This document shows positions 11,116 through 23,700 of a DNA stretch of 64,000 bases, one piece after another. The notes under the pieces were generated by a model. That model made no database searches, was not told where the DNA came from, and was given only the letters and a program-made list of their open reading frames with translations. The position numbers and the translations under genes were made by a program. The stretch is taken from NCBI RefSeq assembly GCF_037126465.1, contig NC_088207.1, positions 20,103,049 to 20,167,048 of the forward strand. The letters run 5' to 3'. Position 1 is the stretch's first letter, and each line of letters begins with the position of its first letter. Source of the stretch: Ornithodoros turicata. Taxonomy: Eukaryota > Arthropoda > Arachnida > Ixodida > Argasidae.

Positions 11116-11990
11116 CAGGGTGTCCCAGAAAACGTGTCATTGAATTATAATAAAAAAACTACACCACCTAGAGTCATGCGGTCAATGGCATTTGTTCTTA
11201 CTGGGTTTTTACCACCTCCTCATGTGAATGTCGTGTAACGTAAGTTTAATTATGTAAATTTTTGCGAGCTTAAGTCGGAAATTTGCCTAGTAAAGATCAC
11301 TTTTTTACCCCACCAACGTGAAGAGCGTGTCTAATTTAGTAAAATTCATGATAATTCACAGTGATATTCACGAGCTATCCCATCGGAAAAAATAGCCGAA
11401 TCTCATGCTTTTCGGAGCACCGGACCATAGCGCGCGATGACTTTTTGAGCGCAATCGCTCTCAGTGCGACGAAAGTAGGTTCCGAAGCCAGCCCACAGAG
11501 TGATAGTAGAAAAAGTAAGTTCCTAAAATTGGGAGAGGGAAAGCATTATCCCAGCGAAAGTCGTACGTGATAAGCCGTGCCTGTTTTATCTCTTTCTGCG
11601 ATGTCGGGGAGGGCTGGGTTTCCAACCTCCTTTCGTCGGACTGACAAAGATTGCGCTGAAAAATTCATCGTGAGCTATTCTGTGCGACCTCCGTAGAGCA
11701 TGATGTTCGGCTGTTTTTTCCGATGGGATAGCTCCTGAATATCCATGTCAATTATCATTCATTCCACTAAATTACACACGCTCTTCACATTGGTGGGGTA
11801 AAAAAGTGACCTTTACTAGGCAAATTTCCGACTTAAGCTCGCAAAAATTTACATAATTAAACTTACGTTACACGATATTCACATGAGGAGGTGGCAAAAA
11901 CCCAGTAAGAACAAATGCCATTGACCGCATGACTCTAGGTGGTGTAGTTTTTTTATTATAATTCAATGACACGTTTTCTGGGACACCCTG
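11116..11990. mobile_element. 875-bp foldback element, TA target
   Basis: Left arm 11116-11340 (starting CAGGGTGTCCCAGAAAACG) and right arm about 11760-11990 (ending CGTTTTCTGGGACACCCTG) are long, nearly perfect inverted repeats. TA lies on both sides (11114-11115 and 11991-11992). The middle (11340-11760) is less symmetric and contains ATCCCATCGGAAAAAA near 11380 and its inverse near 11722. No transposase was seen. Confidence 0.8.
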
Positions 11991-11992
11991 TA

Positions 11993-13046
11993 TGTTTTCC
12001 CTCAGGAAGGAAATGCCAGTGGCATTTCTGAAAAAATGGAGGGTGCCTACTCTTCGTTTCAGGCGAAGAGCTGTATCATTTTTGTGTGATGTGGGCAGGC
12101 ATTGCGTTGCATTGATTTGGTTTTTCTGGGAGCTTCTATATTTCTCTCTCTTTCTTCTTCTTTGTTTCTTTTTTGAAGACACTGTGCGCGTATTTCGTCA
12201 TGGAAAGTCCGCGGCACACACACACACACACACACACAAAAGAACTAGAGGAAAATGGCGTGTGGTGGAAGAGATTGGAAAAACAAAAACAGAAAAAAGA
12301 ACTGGAGGAAAAATGCTGATTTCCGCTAAAAAGGTGTGCCTTACATTTTTGTCCACTTCAACATTCGTGTACGTTGTATTAACGTATGAACCGCGTTTCC
12401 ATTACGCTGGATACACGTTAATTGGTCCATGTTAATATAACTCATTTTTGCGGCGACATTTGTTAGGCGGCATTCAATGTTCGCTCTCGTCATTGATTAT
12501 GCATTAAAAAAACTCAGGGAATAGAGGGGCTGATCCCGAGGATCAGAAGACCCAGGTTCGATTCCTGGCGGCAGCACATCTTTTGCCTGAGTTGTTAGAA
12601 TTCGTTAATTTCTGAGTGTTTGACGCTTACGTGCCTGTGTTGTCCATAATGGTGGCCTACCTCGCTCATTACTATTGTTTATATTGATTATCCGTTCATT
12701 TGGTTGATTTTCAACGAGTTTTCTACATTGAATTTATGATGTTTTATTGAGTGCGCAGTGAACTGGGAAGGAGTAAACGCAGCGGAGGGGGAGACTGTAA
12801 AGCACCGGCACCTGAAACACAACGTTCTAGGGCGCATCGAGGTTTTCTTTTTTCTACCATTCATGCTGCGCAACTCAAAGTGGCCGTTATTTCCATTCTT
12901 GCTGACTCGCACAGTAATGCACAGCAGATTGGAAAAACGTCGAAAAGGAATAAAAAGAAACTTGAGAAGATGGACCATCAGCGTAATTCTGTGATTGAAG
13001 AAGACTGCGTGTGTGAAGAAGACTATGAAGAAGCGTGTGTCTCTGC
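11993..13046. other. Intergenic; CA run and tRNA-like SINE fragment
   Basis: A short (CA)n run lies at 12216-12237. Around 12530-12585 the sequence has a tRNA B-box (GGTTCGATTCC) in a 3'-half tRNA-like context ending CGGCAGCA, so a SINE fragment on the plus strand is likely; no A-box is visible. Open frames at 12751-13050 and 12688-12978 were not recognised. Confidence 0.4.
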
Positions 13047-13670
13047 TTAAAAATGTGATAGAGCTTCAGGTGACGAAGCTAAGGTTGATTTTGGCTGCGG
13101 AAGTGCGGATTTGGAAGTGCGACTGTCTTTGTGATCCGCTTCTGTCGATAAGATATGAGGGCGGTCGGAATGAGGAAACTGTGAGGAGGTCCCGCATGAC
13201 GACCCTTCCACTTCCGGAAACGGCAAGGGAAACTCTTCATTAGGATCGTCAATCGCTGCAGGGCGACATCGTACATCGGAAGCGGGAATGTTCTTCGAAC
13301 ATTTCCAGGACTCCACAGTTTCTCTCCGTTTCAGATGATCTTTATGGACTCTGTGAACTTTCCCCGAAGCATCTCTCACCGTAAAGATGACGGAGCCCTG
13401 CTTGCTCACAATCGTCCCTGTCTTCCAGTGTCCCTTCTTGGAGTTGTCCAACATCCAAACTCCTTGGTCGACAGAGAACTGTCTGTCCTGAGTTCTTCTG
13501 TCATAATTTCGCTTTTGACGCCCCCGTGCCAGACTATCTCTTCCAGAACACGCCACCTCAGATGGACGGACGAGATCAAGTAGAGAACGATACTGTCTGT
13601 TATTCAACAGCTCACAAGGAGGACGGCCTGTGGTGACATGCGGTGTCACCCGGTATTTAAAAAGAAAGTC
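13047..13670 (-). pseudogene. Ty3/Gypsy integrase C-terminal fragment
   Basis: A 200-codon minus-strand frame (13047-13649) starts with TPHVTTGRPPCELLNNR, the segment after the integrase core in Gypsy elements. It continues through a basic stretch and the VDQGVWMLDNSKKGHWKTG / VIFTVRDASGKVHRVHKDHL chromodomain-like region that closes pol. RT, RNase H and the catalytic DDE core are absent, and no LTR was found. It ends at a stop at 13047. Confidence 0.75.
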
Positions 13671-13739
13671 ACAAAGTCTGTCCTTGTCACCTCCCTATTC
13701 GAACCGACGTAGAGCGGTCTTGAAAGTTCTCACAAAAAA

Positions 13740-14580
13740 CACGTGTTTCTCACAGTCCTTTCTATCTATCTATGAGATTATGAATGGCTACTGACGGGAG
13801 ATCTGCCCCTGGTCCTCACCTTGAAGCTTCCATCGAAGACGTTCTTTTTTAGGAACGGCGATCAGTTGAGAACCTGTCGTTGCAGTGGACTCTGGTCAAG
13901 CAACCCCACCCATTGGCTAGACTCGAGCCTTCATCCATGTTTCGGCTGTCTTCCCGGCTACGAAGCCAAAGCTGGAGGCTAACTCCCTAGCGAACCACGA
14001 ATGTCTACTGAACATACCAGTGATATCCAAATATCTAAGACCGAGAGGGACGTCTAATCGGCGTCTCTTCCCGCTAACGGACAACGGACATTCTTCCCCC
14101 CTCTATGTTGAGCAGAGTTGATCCAACGCTCGCTTTCCGCATGCCACGAAACACCTCTCGTCAAGGTGCTGCATTAATCCCCCGCATGCGCCGCGATGTG
14201 GCCTTTACAGCTCAGTGGCGTTACCGCTTGAGACAAGTCCACTCTCCCACCTGCTGCCACTGTGGTGCTCTTGAGGATCTGGAGCATATTCTTCTTCATT
14301 GCCCTCACTACCAACCTTCCCGAACCATACTCTCCGAGTCTCTTCGTCAGTTAGACTCTCGCCCTTTCTCCCTATCGAAATTGCTTTGTCCCTGGCCCAA
14401 TGCAGCCCAGCAACGCTCTGCGCTCAAAGCTCTTCTGACATTTCTGGACACCATCGGACTTCGAAACTTATTGTGAAGGGGCTCGTTATTTTATTCCCCC
14501 CATTCCCACCAGCAATGGGGTAGAGTATCGCCTGTGGCGATGAAACTCCCCACTCTCCAAGGTCAAAAATAAAGTTGTTG
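13740..14580 (+). pseudogene. LINE 3' end, ORF2 C-terminal zinc-knuckle fragment
   Basis: The frame 14105-14476 encodes the C-terminus of a Jockey/I-type non-LTR retrotransposon. The diagnostic motif is CCHCGALEDLEHILLHCPHY (a C-x2-C...H...C pattern), followed by a short helix and a stop. It is trailed by a 3' UTR ending AATAAAGTTGTTGTT near 14567-14582, a typical LINE tail. It is 5'-truncated and its frames upstream are broken. A related but distinct LINE tail is inserted in unit C at 43596-44293. Confidence 0.7.
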
Positions 14581-14639
14581 TTCTTAATCGGCATCTATCA
14601 TATGTACCTGTTAGCACGTTGAAATCGGTGCAGGTCTAT

Positions 14640-15414
14640 GGAACTTGCATTGTACCCATATTCTAGACGTCCGCTGTGCAGCCATCTAGAAGGTGCAATG
14701 GATGTATAATGGATGGTACAAACTTATGAGACATTGTTGCAACTGCCAATCTAATAGCAATTTTTGTGTGGTGGTAGAAGCAATCGAGTAACTCCTGACA
14801 AGGTAGGATATTGGGAAAGAAGTCAAAATATTACGTTGTTTTTTATCGTTCGCGTCCTGCTCTGTGGAAGGAGTTTTCGTGGCACTCTCCAACCAACACA
14901 GAACACCTATTGGTTTTACGCTTCCACAACATTCATGATGACATCATAGACAATAGCATATTTACAAACACAATATTTGGTGGGAAGAGATGTCAGAAAT
15001 GCAAGTCGGTAGCTTTATTCAGTGCAGACGTATGTATTAATCGTGCAAACGAATCACTGTCATCGTTACAAGTGTGTGTGGCCCTCAAAACACATAACGA
15101 ACGTGCTCCAACGACTTGTACGTATACATACAGATGATGTATCTGTTGTTTCAAATACATATGGGAACATTCAAATGAAGACTACTGACGGATGCTCGTA
15201 TGTTTCGAGCTCGGATGCTCGGATGCTCGCAGGTGGTCCTTGAAGATACACACGGGATCGGGACAATTGCAAATCAAGAGGACGATGACTGTGTAGTGCG
15301 ATCCAAGGAGGGACAACCGGAAGCCTCGGGAGGTCAATCGAAAAGTGATTTATTCGCAGCGCACGGGGACCGTGCTAAGCTCGGTGCGCGGCGATGACGA
15401 TGATGCTACATAGC
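14640..15414. repeat. Dispersed repeat with diverged copy at about 32720-33000
   Basis: Stretches such as the one near 15096 (AACGAACGTGCTCCAAC) recur near 32876 with substitutions, together with flanking ATTTGG.GGGA and ATGTTAGAAAT-like blocks. This indicates an old repeat present in both unit tails. No coding motif was recognised in frames at 14811-15137 or 14686-14892. Confidence 0.4.
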
Positions 15415-15812
15415 AAATGCAAACTCTCCAGTATAGCTTAAATTTGACACAGTTGACGCAATGATCACCATGCTGTCCCATTTTGCATCCTTTGCCATCT
15501 TTCACATACACTAATTCTTCCTAGTACATCCAGGCAAGTCGCTCGGGACGCCCATACGAACCCTCCTGTCCCCCAATCCTACCTGCTGTCCCCTCTGTGT
15601 CTGTCCATGTCTTTATACTGCTCATAGTCACAGGTGCTTCGCTGCGCTAACACGTGTTTATGAAAAAAAAAATATCCAAACACATTGGGTGAAAACACAC
15701 AGGAGGGATATGGTTCGTATAACCAATAATTGTTCTCTTCCTGTAAGTGCCTAGAATATGTCCAGCGGCGTCTAGGGTACGGTAAGTAGGTAAACCTACA
15801 TGCATCAACATA
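15415..15812. repeat. Left member of a 400-bp inverted-repeat pair around gene B, contains SINE body
   Basis: The reverse complement of this interval is almost the same as 33412-33815. It ends exactly where tandem unit B begins (about 15811). Inside is the body of a tRNA-derived SINE (15530-15655, plus orientation), recognisable because its reverse complement matches 33575-33690 and 51900-52020. Confidence 0.75.
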
Positions 15813-17331
15813 TGCTTTGTGTTTTCATTCTACTGCATAAAACAGTCAATGCAGATTGCACACACTCCTTTTCGAGCAGTAATGTGCACAAGACATGAAG
15901 CACCAGTCTTGATGCCCAGGTATCATTCTAAAATACATTTGTGTTCACAGCAAATAGATTACACTGGCTTATATAACAAAATAAAAGCAAAAATACAAGG
16001 ACGGACGTCCTCATGAGCTGGGATACCAACGAGAATTCTCGTGGGTATCCGAGCTGTGTGTCTCCTGGCTTTTGGTCTATTTTCAACATTCTTTTTTTTT
16101 TTTGCGTTCGCTTCTACTAGAATATTCCACTGAAATGTCACACGTGTAAATACACGGTAACAGCCCTGGTGAATTTACTTCTTCTCCTTCGTCAAAAGTG
16201 GCATCTCCCTTCGTGGTTCACGGCCACTGGGTGCGTTAGGAGGAAGAAGAGGCGAACAACGGCGCAAGCTGGTCTTCGGAATATCACGGAAGCTACTGAA
16301 ATACCTATAATCGCCTGGAATGAACCATATGAGCAAGCCTACAGGTGCTCCACCAGAGATTCCGGTATAGTATAATCAGTAACGTTTGATCATGCTCTGC
16401 ACCTTGTTCCATTCCAGCATCTTCGTGAATAATCACACATTACTTCAAGGTTGCGTGCTCGAACGATGAACCAAAGTGGCTGTCGCATATCGTCCTATAC
16501 GCAAGGGTTGCCGTGGGTTAAACTTCCAGAGTACGTTAAAGAACATTCGGATGGGCAAAATTAATTGACATGCTGTCCGCCGTCACATAGCTTGTGACGT
16601 CGTAGTAGCGTCTCTTCATGCTGATTGGAGCTATCGAGACACGGTAGGGACATTGGAGAGCGCAGACACAAGAGGGACCACTTTGCACTGTAGTCCTCTT
16701 GTCGCAGTTGCCTATTTCGTCTTCTCAATGGATTTGGAAATACTTGTGGCAATTTGATAAATGAGACAGACAACTGTGATCCCTCTTGACAGATCACAAA
16801 AACCGAAAAAGGATTCATCAGCTATCGCACGCTGTGATGGCTTCCCGCAGGGCTTTGCTTCTCGGGCGCGACCCACTTCCCCAAATGGTCTTTCCGTTTT
16901 TAACTCATGTTTTGTGCCGGCGACCGACTGATGCAGGCGGAAGGATGTAGCCTGTGGACGAATAGGTTATGGTTAGATCGCTATTGTAGTAGGGAGGATG
17001 TAGCCCGCAGCAGGTAAGGCATGCGACTGATGGAGCCGGAAGGATGCGTCAACAAGAGGGCGCATGCGCATGGAGCAGACGTCGCTGGTGGGCAAAAGGG
17101 AGTAGGAAACCGCATGGTGTGTACGGCATAGTTTGCCTTTCTGTACCGCGTAGTACATGCAGGCTGTGGTTGAACATCTTCAGGTGTAGTAAGACTGATT
17201 TTTAGGTGTTAGCGTGTGTTTTCTCTTACACTCAATGCTCGTTCACATATTCCCATGTTCGCCATATTCCCATGTTCACATGTTCCCCCCCGCCCGCCCG
17301 CCAACTCATCAAAATACCCACTCTTATCGGC
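15813..17331. other. 5' flank of SLC22 copy B, presumed promoter and 5' UTR region
   Basis: This 1.5-kb stretch is conserved almost base for base in front of copy C (36882-38415). It must hold the promoter, but I could not identify a TATA box, initiator or upstream exon with confidence. A T-run lies at 16091-16103. From 16918 to 17050 there are two copies of an ACTGATG.AGCCGGAAGGATG-type repeat also found in the second intron. Confidence 0.5.
16918..17050. repeat. Minisatellite-like unit (CGACTGATGCAGGCGGAAGG), upstream set
   Basis: Degenerate units read CGACTGATGCAGGCGGAAGG followed by a TGTAGCCTGTG and GGTTAGATCGCTATTG segment. The same units recur at 18370-18520 inside gene B and at 37999-38130 and 39465-39615 in unit C. 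Their presence both before the start codon and after the second exon suggests an ancient short duplication or a dispersed minisatellite. Confidence 0.5.
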
Positions 17332-17739
17332 ATGGTTGTTTTCCCGCAGGGTTCGGAGGTAACCACACAGAGCATTCAACAGCGCAGCACGCACCAGGTG
17401 TCTTCAGATATCGATTTGACTTCAGTCTTAGGAGAAACGACCACATATCAAAGTCTGTTACTGGCTCACTGTATGCTCGCGATGATGCTGTTCTCCATGA
17501 ACGACCAGTGGCCCCTTGTGGTAGCCCCTGAACAGGACCACTGGTGCTCTCCTCCAGAACACATGAACATCTCAACAGAAGCTTGGAAGAACATGAGCAT
17601 CCCTATCCAAGAGGACGGAACCTACAGCCAATGTGAAATGTACCAAGAACACAACTCATCTCGCCCTAATCGTTCAACTATTCGTTGCACAAAGTGGCAA
17701 TATGATGAAACACGCCACACTGGAACCGTCACTCAAGAG
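17332..17739 (+). CDS. Copy B coding exon 1
   Basis: Residues 1-136: cytoplasmic N-terminus, TM1 and the long SLC22 extracellular loop with cysteines at 72, 101 and 119 and four N-x-S/T sites. The exon ends GAG|GTAATA in phase 0; the GAG supplies the Glu of the EWD signature. In copy C this GAG is TAG. Confidence 0.85.
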
Positions 17740-20700
17740 GTAATAAGTTTGAGCCAGCGCATTGTAATTACGTCTGAGCCATAGGTTCGAGCGATTTGTG
17801 ATTTTAAGTAGCTTTTTTATATTAAATATCAATATAGATAAGTATCGATTTTTAATGTCTCCAGCTTGCTTCCGCTCGCGTCCCGTAGCACAATGTAGCC
17901 TATTTGGTGTTATGCTGATGCCCCATTCAGCTTCATCCAGGAAGCTGATGGGGCACGCTCACTGTCCAGGTTCTGGGCTAGATAGTGCTGTTCGCTTAAG
18001 AGTTGACGCGGCGCGCATCATATAGATTTGACATTCATCGTCTATCAAACAATCCAATTGGCTAATATCTCCCGCAATTCGTGATGCAGTGGGACACCAT
18101 TTGTGGTTTGGAATGGATGCATTCTTCAGCTTTGGCGATTCACATGGGAAGTGCTCTATTGGGATTGGTGGCATCGGGGATCCTTTCAGACAGGTGAGAT
18201 CGACTCTGGAGATCGACTGGTGAGATCGTTATTGCAGGCGCCAGGAATAAGCCTGTGGGAGAAAGAGGTTTTGGATAGATGTGAGATCGACTTTCACGCA
18301 GTGGTGCATTTGGTGAACAATAACGAATATCTCGTATGAACTTATCTGTCCTGTCGTAGGAACGTATGATTGCATGCAACTGTCTGATACAGGCGGAACC
18401 TAGTAGCATGCGGCACGCATAGGTTAGAGTTAGATCGTTATTGCATGCGGCCGACTGATGGAGGCGGAAGGTTGTAGCCTGTGACAGGACTAGGTTAGGG
18501 TTAGATCATTAGTGCATATATATGTCTATCTCTCTATCGTCCCTCCTGCTCAATGCGCCTGATTACAAGACTTATGCCACTCGTTATGCTAAATTACTGT
18601 TTCATATTACTCTATTACAGCTTCTCAACGTCTGAACATAACACCTTTTGCAACATCTGATATTTCAGAACACAAAATGCCTTCGCCATTCCTGAAACTA
18701 AATAATTCCCGTTTGCTTTACAGTATCGGCCGGAAACCGGTAGTGTGCGTTTGTTCCGCTGCGAGTGTCATCTTCAGTGTTGGCGCACTGAACAGCATAT
18801 CGTTTGCTCTGTTTGTTTGCTTCCGATGCGGGGTCACCTTCACCCTGGGTGCAGTCGCGCTGCCCAGCTACATTTTAGGTACGGTTAGGAACATGGAATT
18901 ATTCTCGCTCTAAACTGGACCTCGTAAAATTATTTCCAGTCATGGAGTTAATACCTCCCTCTAGCCGAGGTCTCTACGGCGCCCTTACCTTCACAGGCTT
19001 TGAGGTCGGCGTCATCATGGCGAGAGCTTTTATGGACATGTATTTCAAGTGGAGGACGTTGCAGGCGATGTTCCTCCTCTTAATGTGTTTCCTCCTCGGA
19101 AGCTTCGCGTAAGTGTGGTCAAGTACATGACTCCCTGGGATGAAGGGCTGTACGTCTTTCGCTCTGTTAGAAGATACCGGTGGTACAGGAGACGCAGAAA
19201 CTCTTGTCAGTTGTGGACGGAGTGCTAAAACATGCTGTCTATTTCACCTACTTTCTGGTCAAATTTGTTTCAGTACTGCAGTTCAAGTGGAGAACTGCTT
19301 CTTCTATTGCCTCCACAATTTTCATGCGGTGCCTCCGTCGCTTTCAAATAAATCCTATATGGCGTACTGACTCAACGTGAATGTTATGCTTCGAAATTGT
19401 AAAAAAGGGAAATTGTCCAGGGCGTCCAGTTCCTATAGACCAGAATTTTAGCTACGAACCAACGTGAACGGGACGCACCCCGTACTCTCGACGCAGCGCG
19501 CCACCTGCGGGCAGGTTTGGCGTGGGGCTGCGTGTGAAGTCGGAACGCAAATTCTCTATGGGCGCGGTATTGGTTTGTGGTATTTTCTTGCGGCCTGAAT
19601 CGCTCTCAGTCAACATGTATTTATACGGATAGCACTGCTCTGTGGTTGAACTAACAGCAACTAATGCAAGCAAATTGTCGAGCTGGACGATATTTGTAAT
19701 GCGAATGAAGACAAAAGGGCTACTTGCATTGCATGTACACCAACTGCACAGAGTTCTCGGAGCGCTTGAAAGACGCTGGGAATTCGTCACCGCTGTCATA
19801 TTGATGCACACTGTTTTACACTGTGTTGTAGTAGTTAATTTACGAGTTAATTTTGCAGCGTCCGGCAAGTCCGAAGTTTGTTTCATTACATATTTCAATG
19901 CAAAATGTGTACATAGCTGCCAATGCTTTTACCAATTACGTTTACTGTAATAGTTGTCGTTTTTTAAATTTCAAGCAACTCTGGATCCACCACGAATTGC
20001 CCGGTGTTCATCGCAAACTACCAAATTCCTAGTGTGCACAGCACGAGGAAGTTTGAGTAACCAATGCCGAAGATGAAACTATGAAATTCTGCAACGTATC
20101 AGAATTAGCAATCATTTTAAATTCCCTATTGCGGAATAGTGATACTTTTTCCTTGGTTCCTTTGAGCGCTTCGGTCAGTGTAACTTTGCCCTGTTATGCC
20201 AGTCGGTTTGAGCGTCATAAAAAAGAAAATCGAAGTATAGGGCGTTATGAGCTTGTAACCTGTTCTACCATGAACTATTAACAACAATCAGAAATAATGA
20301 TGTTGATATTACCGTTTTGAGTGTGGAATCCTTGCTTAACACGTGTTCTTATTTAATTCTGTAAAGCAATCATTATTTTGCTCACTGCCACGCTTGCAAC
20401 CCTTCCTGTGAGACAAATCGAAATGTTCGTATGTGTGAATGAGTGTTCGTATGTGATAGGAATATTGTAGTAGTCAAGACCGGCGATACTTGTGAGAAAC
20501 GGTGAATATGATAAACTGTGACCATGACAGGTGAAGAAATATGTGAAGACAAAAGCGTGTCATGACATCAACAGTAGAGATGAGTGCGGGTATGGAAATT
20601 TGTACCCGTACCTGTGCGCTGCACAGCCCGCACCCCCAGCAATGTGATCGGTGCAACCCGCATCCGCACCCGAACAACCCGACGCGTACCCGGAGGCCCG

Positions 20701-23700
20701 CAGACGTACCCGGAGCCCAATGCGTACGCAGGTTTCAGTTATGCCACATGATCGTCACAGCACGAAATTATTTATTGATGCTCGATACACCCTCCGTTAC
20801 TGAGCCAATTCCTTTTATTCTTCTTTTCAACGCGCCAGACGCTGTGGGGACTGCTGACATGGTTGGAGGCTTACTAACGTCGTACTTAGCAGTTGTGTTG
20901 CCGAGAGATAACCAAAATTAGCCCATTTGGCAAATATAGAGTAAGCATAGAACGCCGTAGCAGTAAATGACAAAGCTGTCATCATCTCGCACCGCATGGA
21001 AGGTCTGAGGAAAAGCGAAGAACGTATTGGAAAGTATTTTGGGCTAATTTCGCTATGTATCGGGTCATGCACCAAAAGTCAGTGGGATGGTTTTCCAAGT
21101 GGCAGTGCAGTGCGAGTCTACCTGCACCTTACACGCAGACGCCAGAAGAACAGGAACTGCACCTTTGGCTGCTCTTCGAACAACTGGCTGCCCATGGTAT
21201 TGCAGTCAACATACAGAAATCCGGGTTCGGCGTCTCATATACCGAATTTCTGGGCCACAAGGTGACACCCGAAGGCATATTGCTCCTCTCGAGAGCAAGT
21301 TACAGACGATCACCAACTTCCTTCGCCCCATTCCTTGCGCCAGTTACGCCGTTTCCTCGGCCTCGTCAATTTTTACCAGTGTTTTATACCCCGCTGTGCC
21401 GAGACTGCGCGCCCTCCTGGACACCCTCCTCGGCGGGCAAAAGCCACCTTCGTCTGCGATTCACTGGAGTCCGGACGCCGATGCCGCATTCACTAAGATC
21501 AAGACCGACCTCGCCCGCTGCACCATGCTTTCCCATCCGGAACTCCGGACGCCCCAACTCCCTGAGGATCGACGCGCAGGAATTGCTGCCGGAGCAGTAC
21601 TTCAGAAGATCAATGTTGCGTGGAAACCAGTCGCTTTCTTCTTCAGGCCCTCAGGCCGCCGGAGCAGCAGTACAGTACCCCCTGCCGCGAAGTGCTACCT
21701 GCCTAGCTTGCAGTGCGCCATTTCCTCCACTTTCTCGGAGGTCGGCAATTCACCATCGTAACGGACCACGCGTTCCGGTCCGCGAGCAGCCGATACTCGC
21801 CACGGGAAATTCGGCACCTGGCCTATCTCTCAAAGTTTTGCACAGACATTCAACACGTGCCCAGCGCTGCAAACTCTCCTGGAGACGTCCTCAGCTGGAT
21901 GCGAGCGTCTCTTTCATCGTGCAGCCGCCTACCTCCGATGCACTCGCTGCTGCTCAGGGCACTGACGAAGAACAACTACAACTTCGTCGGCGTAGCACAT
22001 CCTGGCTCAGGTTCACAGACCTCTTCACACCCGCCTCTCGCTTGACCATCTGTTGCGACACCACTTCGGCTCAGCCGAGGCCTTTCGTCGCCGCCCATTA
22101 TCGCCGCGCGTCAATATGCCAAAACGTGCAAAACATGCATTTATATATGAATCTTGCATGAAAGTACATGTGATGCGCATACTTTCGCTACTGGCCTTTG
22201 AAAATGTGAAGTGAACAGAGACGTGTGTCGTTCCCGATTTATCCATAAAGAACTGGAAGGAACACTAGTTTTTATAAGAATATCTTTTGCGCTTCAGAGC
22301 TTTATTTTTCTTCATTTTCTTGTCATTACAAACCCCATTCTCTGGGTAAGGATTACAGACCCCTCGCTTTCTGGTACTCCGCATGCTATTCGTGTAAAAA
22401 CTAACAGTAAGGGCCAATTCTCGCTTGGTGTCGCACGACGCGAGGTCGTGATCAGGTGACCGAAGTAGAGGCGCATTTCCGCCGCCCCGGTCAGAGCTCA
22501 CAATTTTCATGTTCCTACACCCTTAAAACAAAGCTTCACCACAAAGCGCGCTGAAGGCCAATCATTGTAGAGAGTGATACCTCTGTCACTCTTGATTCTT
22601 GGAAAGAGCGGGGCGTACGCCTTTTTGTGATAACTAACATTTCTGCATAAGTGTCACAAAAAGGTGTACGCCTCACGTTTTTAACAAATCAGGGGAGGCA
22701 ACGATGTCACTCGGGATGATGGTTGGCAAGGAGCGTGCTACGTGGTGACGTTCATTTTTAAGAGTGCGTACATGGAGCACTCTTAAAATGAACTTCATTT
22801 CATAGCACGCTCCTAGTCAACCATTGCCACGAATATAGGTTTATCGCTTTTGATTGGAAGCGTTGGGGCGTACGCCTTTTTTTTTTTTGTGGCAATTTGG
22901 ATATATGACAATTGCCATAAAAGGAGTACGCCCTCTCTCTCCGACTCAGGAGCGATAACCCTATCATTCGTGAAAGTGGGTGGCGCACAGCGTGCTATGC
23001 AGTGAACTTCTGCTTTTAGAGTGCAGTGGCATTCCGTCGTCCAAAGCAGAAGAAAAATCAGGAGGCGTGGCCTCTCTGTGTCACCTTAGTGGTCACCAGT
23101 GTATCTTACTCGGCAGCTCTCGCCGATGTCGCTTGACGTCGCTCCTCTCCCAACGCCGGAAATGCGCGTCTATTTCCGCCGCCCGCTCACGACGTCTCGT
23201 CGAGTGTCGCCAAGTGAAAACCGTCCCTGAATTGAACAGACTGAGCTGTCCCGAGCAGACATAAATTGGGGGAGGTGATTAGGATGTCTTCACCTCCTCC
23301 CCTCTAGATGCGCTTCGGCATGGGAGCGTACTTTAAGAAACTGCGCTGGACAGCAAGGTCCTCGCCAACCATCGTTTGGAAAGCTGTTCTATATTGCACT
23401 GTGTAGGTGAATAAGACAATACGAGACTCTCACTTGTATAGGAAAGGAGGATAAACGCCAAAAAGATGTCAAGAAATAGTGTTTCACCAAGAGATTCAAT
23501 CCTTCTAGGTTGGTCGAAGAGTCTCCCAGGTGGCTCATCTCGAAGTGGGAGCTGCAGAGGGCTGAAGACGCTGTTTTGGCAATAGCCAAGGTGAATGGAA
23601 GAAGCATCGAGCACGCTCGTGAATCATGGCGTAATTACAAGACCTTAGTAAAGCAAGTAAGTTGAAACTGATTACAACTCATAGCTCAATTACTCCTACA

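Noticed and set aside
17324..17575. Minus-strand frames opposite the first SLC22 exon (also 38408-38659)
   Set aside because: Shadow of the transporter exon on the other strand.
18495..18512. Interstitial telomere repeat suggested by GGTTAGGGTTAG
   Set aside because: Only about two units, within a minisatellite-like repeat whose other copies are degenerate.
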